Virus record (IMG/VR): IMGVR_UViG_3300013132_000058
Coordinates: 1 to 57,556 of that record
DNA length: 57,556 nucleotides
Direction: 5' to 3' (one strand)
DNA from: a virus
A program made the position numbers and the translations under genes. The notes beneath the pieces are model-generated. The model worked only from the letters and a program-made list of their open reading frames with translations, searched no databases and was not told the origin of the DNA. This document shows positions 34,717 through 42,510 of this stretch, piece after piece. Position 1 is the first letter of the stretch; each line of letters starts with the position of its first letter.

Positions 34717-36093
34717 ATGTCAGAAAAAAACTTTGGATATTTAGGGTTTGATTTTCAACAAAAATTGATTAAAGCAATTATTGAAGATAAAAAATATGCT
34801 GAAAGGATTATAGATATAATTGAAAGTAAATTTTTTGAGAATTCTTCATTTAAATTCATAATGGAGAATATAAAGGAGTTTTATAATAGATTTGAAAGGA
34901 TACCCGATTATGTTACTTTATCACAAAAAATAGTAAATGAGAACGGTAACAATACTACATGTAACATACATTTGGATACGTTAGAAATACTAAAAAATTC
35001 TGACCATAATACAGACTATGTTCAAGAAACTGCGTTGAATTTTTGTAGACAACAAAATTTAAAAAAAGTATTAAAAAGAGTTGATAAAATTATTGAAGGT
35101 GGAGAATTTGAAAAGTATAGTGAAATCGAAAATCTGATTGTAGATGCATTACAGGTTGGTGTTCAAGAAGATGAACCAACTGATGTTTTTGATGATATTG
35201 ATAGTGCATTAGAGAAGAATTACAGACATCCAATACCCACAGGTATAGTAGGTATAGATAACCTCTTAAAGGGTGGTTTAGGTCGTGGAGAATTAGGAAT
35301 TATACTTGCACCAACAGGTGTTGGTAAAACTACCATTCTATCAAAATTTTCTAACACGGCATATAATATGGATTTTAATGTTCTTCAAATCTTTTTTGAA
35401 GATAATATGGGAGATATCAAAAGAAAACATTATACTATATGGTCTGGAATTCCATCTGATTACCAACCTGACAATAAGAGCGAAGTAATTGATAAAGTAC
35501 AAGAAATAAAAAGTAAATCTAAAGGAAGACTTAAACTTCTTAAACTTCCAAGTAGTGAAGTTACAATATCACAAATAAAATCAATAGTACGAAAAAAAGT
35601 TGCAGATGGTTTCAAAATTGATTTGTTAATCATAGACTATGTTGATTGTATACATCCAGAAAAATCTGCGAATGGTGAAGAGTGGAAAGGTGAGGGTGCA
35701 ATAATGAGAAGATTAGAATCTATATCTAGTGAATTTAATTTAGCGATATGGACTGCAACACAAGGTGGTAGAGATTCAATATCATCTGATATTGTTAATA
35801 CTGACCAAATGGGTGGTTCCATAAAAAAAGCACAAATTGCACATGTAATTGTATCTGTGGCTAAAACTTTGGAACAGAAAGAACATAATCTTGCAACAAT
35901 TGCATTATTAAAATCTAGAATAGGAAAAGATGGTATTGTTTTTGAAAATTGTAAATTTAACAATGAATATATATTAATTGATACTGAATCACAAAGTACA
36001 TTATTGGGTGTAGAGGAACAAAAAGTACAAGACAGACAAGAAAGAGCAAAACAGGCTTTTCTGAAAAGACAAGAATTAAGTAATAAAAATTAA
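34717..36093 (+). CDS. 41: Replicative DNA helicase, gp41 / DnaB-like
   Basis: 458 aa (T4 gp41 475 aa). The N-terminal helical domain is followed by a RecA-type core with Walker A LAPTGVGKTT (about residues 196-205), Walker B LLIIDYVDCIHP (about 302-313), the conserved ATQGGRDSI and DQMGGSIKKAQIAHVIVSVA, and an end rich in Lys, Glu and Gln. It unwinds the fork ahead of the phage polymerase. The start is preceded by an A-rich leader with no Shine-Dalgarno sequence. The primase normally paired with it is not in the window. Confidence 0.9.
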   Translation: MSEKNFGYLGFDFQQKLIKAIIEDKKYAERIIDIIESKFFENSSFKFIMENIKEFYNRFERIPDYVTLSQKIVNENGNNTTCNIHLDTLEILKNSDHNTDYVQETALNFCRQQNLKKVLKRVDKIIEGGEFEKYSEIENLIVDALQVGVQEDEPTDVFDDIDSALEKNYRHPIPTGIVGIDNLLKGGLGRGELGIILAPTGVGKTTILSKFSNTAYNMDFNVLQIFFEDNMGDIKRKHYTIWSGIPSDYQPDNKSEVIDKVQEIKSKSKGRLKLLKLPSSEVTISQIKSIVRKKVADGFKIDLLIIDYVDCIHPEKSANGEEWKGEGAIMRRLESISSEFNLAIWTATQGGRDSISSDIVNTDQMGGSIKKAQIAHVIVSVAKTLEQKEHNLATIALLKSRIGKDGIVFENCKFNNEYILIDTESQSTLLGVEEQKVQDRQERAKQAFLKRQELSNKN

Positions 36094-36108
36094 TATAAAA
36101 AAAGTAAA

Positions 36109-38376
36109 ATGCAAAAAGGTAAAAAGTTTTTGAGTGATTTAAAATTGTATTCTGATTATTTCAAATGGAGAGAAGACCTAAATAGGTATGAAAATTGGCA
36201 AGAATCCTGCGAAGACATTATTAATGGGCATAGAAAAAAGTATGCAGGTACTTACATTGATGATTATTTACTTTCAGCATTAGAAAGTATGATTGACCAA
36301 GCAGTACTAGCATCACAAAGAAATCTTCAATATCGTTACAATGAAATTATGAGGCATAATACAAGAATGTTTAATTGCACTAGCACACATATTATGCGTA
36401 ATCGTGTTTTCCAAGAAATTTTTTATCTTGGTTTATCTGGTTGCGGTGTTGGTGGTGGATTACTTTTACCATTTGTAGATAATTTAAGCCGCATTCAAAA
36501 AAGAACATTGGGAACCAAAACCTATATTGTACCTGATAGTATAGAAGGATGGGCAGACGCTTTGGGCGTTCTTATGTCGTCTTATTTTGCTGACAAACAA
36601 CCATTCCCTGAATATGCTGGATATGAAGTAAAGTTTGATTATTCTAAAGTGAGAGAAAAAGGGACTTATATTAGTGGTGGTTTTAAGGCACCTGGGCCTG
36701 ATGGTCTTAAACAATCTTTGGAAAAAATTGAACAATTAATAGAAAAATGGATTGAGAAAGAAGGAAATAAAATCAGACCAATTTTAGCATTTGATATTAT
36801 TTGTCACGCTTCTGATGCTGTATTATCTGGTGGTGTTAGAAGGTCAGCACTTAACATGATTGTGGACCCGAATGACCAAGAAATGATTCATGCAAAAGTT
36901 GGAAATTGGAGAAGTGAAAACCCTCAAAGAGCAAGAAGTAATAATTCTGTTCTTCTTTTGAGAGGGAAAGTTACAAAAGAAGATTTTGAATATCTTGTAA
37001 AATTAAATGAAGGAGATAGTGATATTGGTTTCTTATTTGCAAATTCATGGTTCGACATGTTTAATCCATGTTTTGAAATTTTAAAATTACCTATTCTTGA
37101 CACAATTGATTTCTCCAAAATTGACTATGAAGATATTTGTCATTATGTCAAATCAAATGAACACAAATTTGGAATCCAAGGTTGTAATCTTACTGAGATT
37201 AACGCAGAAAAAGCAACAACTAAAGAAAAGTTTTTCAAAGCATGTAGAGATGCTTCAATTCTTGGTACACTCCAAGCTGGGTATAATTCATTCCCATATC
37301 TTGGTGAAGTAAGTGAAAAGATATTTGCTAGAGAAGCACTTCTTGGGGTTAGTATTACTGGATGGATGAACAATCCTATGTTATTCAACGCTGAACTTTT
37401 AAAAGAAGGTGCACAAGTTGTTAAACAAACTAATAAAGAACTTGCTCAAATTATAGGTATAAATCAAGCAGCAAGAACCACATGCGTAAAACCTTCTGGT
37501 AATGCTTCTGTAGTATTAGGAACATCATCTGGTATACATCCAGAACATTCTGAAAGATACTTCCGTATCATGCAACTTAATAAAGAGAGCAACACCGCAA
37601 AATGGTTAGATAACAACATGCAGTTTCTTTTAGAGGATAGTGTGTGGTCACAAACTAAAAGTGATTATGTTGTATTTGTACCGGTTGAAAATCCGAAAAA
37701 AGGTTTATTCAAAAAGGATATGAAAGGTGTTAAACATCTTGAGTTAATTAAACTTGTTCAACAAAATTGGGTAAATGCTGGTACAAATCCTGAAAAGTGT
37801 GTATATAATCCTGTGAACCACAATACATCTTGCACAGTTATTATAGATGATAAAGAAACTATTATAAACTATATCTGGGACAACAGACAAGATTTCACAG
37901 CCGTATCATTTATTTCAGACTATGGTGACAAGGATTTTAATCAGGCACCATTCACGTCTGTGCTTACATTAGAGGAATTGGTTACCGAATATGGTAAAGG
38001 TGCTGTATTGGCTTCTGGATTGGTTGTAGACGGTCTTCATTATTTTGAAAACAATCTATGGAATGCGTGTGACACATTAATCAACATGGGAACCGAATAT
38101 GCTTTGCCTATTACTGGAACAAGAGAACAAGTTTTACTAAAGAAGTATTGGTTAGATAGGGCCAAAAAGTTTGCTAAGAATTACTTTAAAGGTGATTTAA
38201 AGAAAATGGTCTATTGTTTGAAAGATGTACATTTATTCCACAAATGGGAAACAGTTACAAGACAATTCAAAGAAGTAAATTTTGGAGAAATTCTTGATAA
38301 ACCACAGTTCAAGGACATTAGTGATTATGGTGCTCTCAGTTGTGCAGGGGGGAGTTGCGAGATAGTTCGTATTTAA
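36109..38376 (+). CDS. nrdJ: Adenosylcobalamin-dependent ribonucleoside-triphosphate reductase, class II monomeric
   Basis: 755 aa, similar to the monomeric lactobacillus enzyme (739 aa). It reduces ribonucleoside triphosphates to deoxy forms using vitamin B12 coenzyme. Candidate active-site residues are Cys90 (RMFNCTSTH), Cys321 and Glu323 (NPCFEI), and Cys359 (GCNLTEI). The C-terminal redox pair is CAGGSC (Cys745, Cys750) just before the end. The glycyl/radical core block KPSGNASVVLGTSSGIHPEH is present. The distance Cys321-Cys359 is 38 residues, against 11 in the lactobacillus enzyme. It needs no oxygen or diiron partner but needs B12 and a thioredoxin-type reductant from the host. By eye the gene is less AT-rich than its neighbours. 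It follows gp41 by 15 bases. Confidence 0.88.
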   Translation: MQKGKKFLSDLKLYSDYFKWREDLNRYENWQESCEDIINGHRKKYAGTYIDDYLLSALESMIDQAVLASQRNLQYRYNEIMRHNTRMFNCTSTHIMRNRVFQEIFYLGLSGCGVGGGLLLPFVDNLSRIQKRTLGTKTYIVPDSIEGWADALGVLMSSYFADKQPFPEYAGYEVKFDYSKVREKGTYISGGFKAPGPDGLKQSLEKIEQLIEKWIEKEGNKIRPILAFDIICHASDAVLSGGVRRSALNMIVDPNDQEMIHAKVGNWRSENPQRARSNNSVLLLRGKVTKEDFEYLVKLNEGDSDIGFLFANSWFDMFNPCFEILKLPILDTIDFSKIDYEDICHYVKSNEHKFGIQGCNLTEINAEKATTKEKFFKACRDASILGTLQAGYNSFPYLGEVSEKIFAREALLGVSITGWMNNPMLFNAELLKEGAQVVKQTNKELAQIIGINQAARTTCVKPSGNASVVLGTSSGIHPEHSERYFRIMQLNKESNTAKWLDNNMQFLLEDSVWSQTKSDYVVFVPVENPKKGLFKKDMKGVKHLELIKLVQQNWVNAGTNPEKCVYNPVNHNTSCTVIIDDKETIINYIWDNRQDFTAVSFISDYGDKDFNQAPFTSVLTLEELVTEYGKGAVLASGLVVDGLHYFENNLWNACDTLINMGTEYALPITGTREQVLLKKYWLDRAKKFAKNYFKGDLKKMVYCLKDVHLFHKWETVTRQFKEVNFGEILDKPQFKDISDYGALSCAGGSCEIVRI

Positions 38377-38414
38377 TTTAATTAGAAATTAATTTCTTAT
38401 AAAAAGTAAATGAA

Positions 38415-38421
38415 TATTTAT
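38415..38421 (+). promoter_or_regulatory. TATTTAT motif upstream of the glycosyltransferase gene
   Basis: GAATATTTATGAATG places the motif 2 bases before the ATG at 38424. Same element as elsewhere; function inferred. Confidence 0.3.
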
Positions 38422-38423
38422 GA

Positions 38424-39101
38424 ATGATGAAAAGATTGACGATTGTTATACCAAGCAAAAACGAAGGAAAAACATTAATAAAATGTTTAAGTCTTTTAGA
38501 ATTGCAAACCGAAAATTTTGATATAATAATTGCAGATTCATCAGACATTCAGGATATTGAATTACATGAATACGTAAAAGAAAAGTTTCATATAAGAATT
38601 ATTGATGGAGGTTTGCCAAGTGTGGCACGTAATAAGGGGTTTGACTTAGTTCAAACCCCTTATGTTCTTTTTTTGGATGCAGATATTATGTTGTACGATA
38701 CAAAAATCTTGGAAACATGTATACAAAGAATGAATGAATATGAATTAATAAGTTGTGTTTATAAATGTGATGATAACAAATATAATTATGTTTGGAAATT
38801 TTATCACATTATTCAAAAAATTATGTCAGAAACTTTTGTTGTTGGTGGTTTCCAATTATGGAATGTACAAAAATTTAAAGAATATGGGAAATTTGACATC
38901 AATATAAAAGTTGCTGAGGATTGGATGTTAAGTAGAAAAGTAAAAAAACATAAACACAAACTAATAGATAGATATATATATACTTCAGGTAGAAGATTTA
39001 AAAATAAGGGTGTTATGTGGATGTTATATCTAATGTTAAATTCTTGGATAAATAGAAATAATATAAAATGGTTTTATAAAAGTCACAATTATTGGTCATG
39101 A
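38424..39101 (+). CDS. Family 2 glycosyltransferase
   Basis: 225 aa with the GT-A fold: LTIVIPSKNEGKTLIKCL, then IIIADSSD, the donor-binding FLDADIML (DxD, Asp85/Asp87) and AEDWMLSRKVKK as the likely catalytic-acid block. It transfers a sugar from a nucleotide donor to an unknown acceptor. The C terminus has a hydrophobic stretch (GVMWMLYLMLNSWI) that could touch the membrane. Two adjacent ATG codons start it. Its stop overlaps the ATG of a 30-aa membrane peptide (ATGA). The acceptor could be host envelope glycan, virion protein or DNA; none is shown by sequence. Confidence 0.85.
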   Translation: MMKRLTIVIPSKNEGKTLIKCLSLLELQTENFDIIIADSSDIQDIELHEYVKEKFHIRIIDGGLPSVARNKGFDLVQTPYVLFLDADIMLYDTKILETCIQRMNEYELISCVYKCDDNKYNYVWKFYHIIQKIMSETFVVGGFQLWNVQKFKEYGKFDINIKVAEDWMLSRKVKKHKHKLIDRYIYTSGRRFKNKGVMWMLYLMLNSWINRNNIKWFYKSHNYWS

Positions 39102-39190
39102 AAAAGAAAATTAATTTAGAATTAATTATTATTACAACCGTATCGTTATTTATACTTAGTTTAAAAATTTCTCAATGGTTGATACGATAA
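39098..39190 (+). CDS. Small single-span membrane peptide, 30 aa
   Basis: ATG 39098 overlaps the glycosyltransferase stop (ATGA). The 30-residue product MKKKINLELIIITTVSLFIL, then SLKISQWLIR, has a basic N terminus and one hydrophobic segment (about residues 8-23), fitting an inner-membrane peptide. It ends 16 bases inside the next gene. Features that favour reality are the coupled start, the membrane-type composition and the overlap with both neighbours. Function is unknown; it could anchor the neighbouring enzymes. Confidence 0.45.
   Translation: MKKKINLELIIITTVSLFILSLKISQWLIR
39147..39153 (+). promoter_or_regulatory. TATTTAT motif upstream of the phosphatase gene
   Basis: GTTATTTATACTTAG ends 21 bases before the ATG at 39175; it lies inside the small membrane-peptide ORF, so it may be coincidental. 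Confidence 0.22.
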
Positions 39191-39936
39191 TCATATCTGA
39201 TTTACATTTAGGTACAAGGGATTGTAAATCAGAAGAATTATTAGAATTTTTATCAAATAACGAATGTAGAAATTTGATTTTAAATGGTGATATTATTGAT
39301 GGTTGGGCAATAAATAGAGGGTCTAAATGGAGAAAAAAACATACAAAAGTAATTAATAAATTATTTGAAATATCAAAAAAAACAAACGTCATTTGGGTTA
39401 GAGGTAATCATGACGAATTTTTAGATGAATTTATCGATTTTAATATAGGTAATATTAAAATCGTAAGAAATTTTGTATTGAATATACAACATTGGGTCAA
39501 AGAAGATGTTTTTGAAAATAGAAGATACTATGTTTTTCATGGTGATGATATTGATGTTTTCATGTTGAAATATAAATGGTTATCAAAAATAGGTAGTATT
39601 GGATATGATATTGCTCTTTGGTTAAACACATATTATAATAAATGGAGAAAATATCGTGGATTAAAATATAAATCAATATCAAAACCACTAAAGCAAAATG
39701 TAAAATCTGCAATTAATTATGTAAATGATTTTGAAGTCACAGCAACAAAAATCGCAAAATATAATGAATGTGTTGGAGTCATATGTGGTCATATACACCA
39801 AGATAAAAACATATTTATAGATAATATACATTATTTGAATTCAGGAGATTGGGTAGAGTCAATGACTGCAATAATCATTCATCAAGATGGAAAAATTGAA
39901 TTATTAACATATAAATTAAAAATTGAACATGAGTAG
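39175..39936 (+). CDS. LpxH-like calcineurin-type metallophosphatase
   Basis: 253 aa with a complete metal site: SDLHLG (Asp9, His11), NGDIIDGW (Asp39), RGNHDEF (Asn78, His79, Asp80), FHGDDID (His122) and CGHIHQD (His206, His208). The whole-length pattern, including LNSGDWVESMTA near the end, fits the UDP-2,3-diacylglucosamine pyrophosphatase-like family (COG2908 type). Many bacteria have such genes near glycosyltransferases. In lipid A synthesis LpxH cleaves UDP-2,3-diacylglucosamine, but relatives may act on other phosphoesters. It overlaps the DUF5522 gene by 8 bases. The substrate is inferred only. Confidence 0.85.
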   Translation: MVDTIIISDLHLGTRDCKSEELLEFLSNNECRNLILNGDIIDGWAINRGSKWRKKHTKVINKLFEISKKTNVIWVRGNHDEFLDEFIDFNIGNIKIVRNFVLNIQHWVKEDVFENRRYYVFHGDDIDVFMLKYKWLSKIGSIGYDIALWLNTYYNKWRKYRGLKYKSISKPLKQNVKSAINYVNDFEVTATKIAKYNECVGVICGHIHQDKNIFIDNIHYLNSGDWVESMTAIIIHQDGKIELLTYKLKIEHE

Positions 39937-40123
39937 AACTTTTGAAAAAGGAATACATTATTATTTGGTTGATACAAGAGTTGTATTTACTGAAATATAT
40001 CATTTAGAAAGAGGGTATTGTTGTGGTTCCGTAAAAGATGGTTGCAGACATTGTCCATACGAACCAAAAGGACAAAGGGGTAATACCAAAGTAAAAGAAA
40101 AAGATAAAAACTCGGACGAATAG
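39929..40123 (+). CDS. DUF5522-like Cys-rich protein
   Basis: 64 aa from ATG 39929 (the TTG at 39923 is less likely). The core reads VFTEIYHLERGYCCGS and then DGCRHCPYEPKG, with four Cys and one His, matching the small Bacteroidota family DUF5522 ('VFT..hHLeRGyCCG.GCrHCPY'). The Cys spacing suggests metal binding. Compared with the usual CCGNGC it has three extra residues between the Cys groups. The C terminus is Lys-rich. The stop codon lies in the loop of the following terminator. Function is not known; the gene supports a Bacteroidota host. Confidence 0.75.
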   Translation: MSRTFEKGIHYYLVDTRVVFTEIYHLERGYCCGSVKDGCRHCPYEPKGQRGNTKVKEKDKNSDE

Positions 40124-40136
40124 TCCGAGTTTTTAT
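40106..40136 (+). terminator. Intrinsic terminator after the DUF5522 gene
   Basis: AAAAACTCGGAC and GTCCGAGTTTTT form a perfect 12-bp stem with loop GAATA. The gene's TAG stop (40121-40123) spans the end of the loop, so the stem is partly inside the coding sequence. Confidence 0.9.
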
Positions 40137-40160
40137 TTATAACCATTTTATCAATCATTA

Positions 40161-40167
40161 TATTTAT
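40161..40167 (+). promoter_or_regulatory. TATTTAT motif upstream of gp25
   Basis: TATATTTATTTCAT runs straight into the ATG at 40173 (5 bases between). First gene of the last baseplate run. Confidence 0.38.
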
Positions 40168-40172
40168 TTCAT

Positions 40173-40622
40173 ATGGCTACGTATGGTATAGATTTTCCAT
40201 TCAGGGATAGTAACAAAGGAACTTTTTTGAGGATGACTAGTACACCAGAGAAAGAGGTTAGAGCAAATCTAATTCATTTATTATTGACAAGAAAAGGTAC
40301 TAGATATTTTTTACCAGAATTCGGTACAAGAATATATGAATATATATTTGACCAAAATGATATAGTATCATGGAATTTGATTGAAGAAGAAATAAGAGAA
40401 GCTATAAAAAAGTTTATTCCAAACTTAGACATTAATTCAATTACTGTAATCAATGCAGAAAATGATGATTCAGAATCTACAAGTGTTTCAGAACAGGAGG
40501 ATGATAGATTATTTAGAGTTTCGGATTTATCAACTAAACCATATACAGCAAAAGTAAAAATTGATTACACCGTAAATAACGGTGCATTTTCATCATCTGA
40601 TTTTATAATTATAAACATTTAA
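40173..40622 (+). CDS. 25: Baseplate wedge protein, gp25-like
   Basis: 149 aa (T4 gp25 132 aa). The gp25/lysozyme-like pattern is clear: GIDFPFRDSNKGTFLRMT, VRANLIHLLLTRKGTRYFLP and EFGTRIYEYIFDQND, then EEEIREAIKKFIP. gp25 sits in the baseplate wedge and starts sheath assembly. An acidic loop (ENDDSESTSVSEQEDDRLF) is inserted before the last strands. The next gene begins one base after its stop. Confidence 0.93.
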   Translation: MATYGIDFPFRDSNKGTFLRMTSTPEKEVRANLIHLLLTRKGTRYFLPEFGTRIYEYIFDQNDIVSWNLIEEEIREAIKKFIPNLDINSITVINAENDDSESTSVSEQEDDRLFRVSDLSTKPYTAKVKIDYTVNNGAFSSSDFIIINI

Positions 40623-40623
40623 A

Positions 40624-42456
40624 ATGGCAAAAAAAATATCCTACTCAGTTAGAGATTTCGCGAGTTTAAGACAGGAACTTGTAAACTTAACAAAATTATA
40701 TTATCCAGATTTAGTTAAAAACACTAATGATGCGTCAATATTTTCAGTATTATTAGATTTAAATGCTGCGGTTGCAGATAATTTACATTTTCATATAGAT
40801 AGAGTTTGGCAAGAGACAATGTTAGATTTTGCACAACAACGTCAATCTTTATATCATATAGCAAAAACTTATGGATTAAGAATACCAGGGAATCGTCCGT
40901 CTGTTGCATTATGTGATTTTTCAATCAATGTACCTGTACGTGGTGATAAAGAAGATGAAAGGTATTTGGGATTATTAAAAAGTGGTGCACAAGTGTCAGG
41001 TGGAGGTCAAATATTTGAAACAACTGAAGATATTGATTTTTCAAATCCATTCAATAATAGGGGGGAACCTAACAGACTCAAAATACCAAATTTTGATGGT
41101 AATAATAAATTGATATCATATACGATTACGAAAAGAGAAGCTGTAGTTAATGGTGTGACAAGAATTTATAGAAAAGTAATCACTGAAATTGACCAAAAAC
41201 CATTTTTAAAAATTTATTTACCTGAACAAAATGTGTTGGGTATTGTCTCTGTTATTCATAAAGAAGGCACATCATTTGGTGCAAATCCAACATCATCAGA
41301 ATTTGATTCTAATGTAAATAAATGGTATGAAGTTAAATCATTAATTGAAGATAAAGTATTCATACCAGACCCCACATCTGTTTCTGATAGAAATAATTTT
41401 GTTGCAGGTAATTATGTGAATGTAACAGACAAATTCATAACTGAATATACTCCTGAGGGTTATTTTTTAATGACATTCGGTTCAGGTAATGTTGACCCGA
41501 TGGACAATTTAGATGATTATATAACAAACAATTTAAAAGTAAATTTGGGTTCATTTTTGAATAATATGTCTTTAGGTATGATACCAAAACCAAACACAAC
41601 TTTATTTATAAAATATCGAATCGGTGGAGGTAGAGATTCAAATTTAGGAGTAAACGTAATTCAAAGTATTGATAATCTTGAATTCAATGTATTAGGCCCA
41701 AATACCGCAATTAACTCTCAAGTTATACAATCATTAAGAACAACTAATGTGACACCAGCAATAGGAGGTGCAGACCAACCGACAATAGAGGAATTAAGAA
41801 ACATGGTCGCATATAATTTTGCTGCACAGAATAGAGCAGTTACATTAAATGATTATAAATCATTGATTGAAAATATGCCGTCCACATATGGCGCGCCAGC
41901 AAAAGTAAATGTTATGGAAATTGATAACAAAATAGTAATCAAAGTATTATCATATGATGAAAGAGGAAATTTGACAGACATTGTTTCAAGTACATTAAAA
42001 AATAATATCATAAATTATCTATCTGAATATCGTATGATTAACGATTACATAGATTTGGATAATGGAGAGGTGATTGATTTAAAATTAGAATTAGATTTAG
42101 TCATAGATAAAAATGTTTCTCAAACAGATATTTTAAAAACAGTGATAACTGACACAACAGATTATTTTAGTATTGATAAAAGAAAAATGGGAGACCCATT
42201 ATTTGTTGGAGATTTAATAAGGTTAATTGGTAATATATCAGGAGTAATCAATGTTGTTGAAGTTAGAGTATATAATTTGACAGGTGGGGAATATTCAACT
42301 TCTGAAGTTGCACAATCATATAAAGATGTACTTACAAAAGAAATACAACAATCTGATTTAACCATATATATGAAGTCTAATCAAATTTATCAGATAAGAT
42401 TTCCAAATAAGGATATTAAAATAAGGGTAAAAACATTAGGTACGACTACATTTTGA
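40624..42456 (+). CDS. 6: Baseplate wedge protein, gp6 (baseplate J)-like
   Basis: 610 aa (T4 gp6 660 aa). N terminus: SYSVRDFASLRQELVNLTKL, then DLNAAVADNLHFHIDRVWQE; the middle has PAIGGADQPTIEELRNMVAY, NFAAQNRAVTLNDYKSLIEN and MPSTYGAP, the core signature of baseplate J/gp6 proteins. gp6 dimers form the inner ring that triggers baseplate rearrangement. The stop is TGA. A 54-base gap with an AT-rich imperfect hairpin and a TATTTAT motif precedes the next gene. Confidence 0.93.
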   Translation: MAKKISYSVRDFASLRQELVNLTKLYYPDLVKNTNDASIFSVLLDLNAAVADNLHFHIDRVWQETMLDFAQQRQSLYHIAKTYGLRIPGNRPSVALCDFSINVPVRGDKEDERYLGLLKSGAQVSGGGQIFETTEDIDFSNPFNNRGEPNRLKIPNFDGNNKLISYTITKREAVVNGVTRIYRKVITEIDQKPFLKIYLPEQNVLGIVSVIHKEGTSFGANPTSSEFDSNVNKWYEVKSLIEDKVFIPDPTSVSDRNNFVAGNYVNVTDKFITEYTPEGYFLMTFGSGNVDPMDNLDDYITNNLKVNLGSFLNNMSLGMIPKPNTTLFIKYRIGGGRDSNLGVNVIQSIDNLEFNVLGPNTAINSQVIQSLRTTNVTPAIGGADQPTIEELRNMVAYNFAAQNRAVTLNDYKSLIENMPSTYGAPAKVNVMEIDNKIVIKVLSYDERGNLTDIVSSTLKNNIINYLSEYRMINDYIDLDNGEVIDLKLELDLVIDKNVSQTDILKTVITDTTDYFSIDKRKMGDPLFVGDLIRLIGNISGVINVVEVRVYNLTGGEYSTSEVAQSYKDVLTKEIQQSDLTIYMKSNQIYQIRFPNKDIKIRVKTLGTTTF

Positions 42457-42496
42457 TTTAATTTTTATTTATAATAATAGAAAATAACATTTTTTC

Positions 42497-42503
42497 TATT
42501 TAT
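42497..42503 (+). promoter_or_regulatory. TATTTAT motif upstream of the 42511 gene
   Basis: TTCTATTTATTATTATA precedes the ATG at 42511, with 7 bases between motif and start. Confidence 0.38.
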
Positions 42504-42510
42504 TATTATA

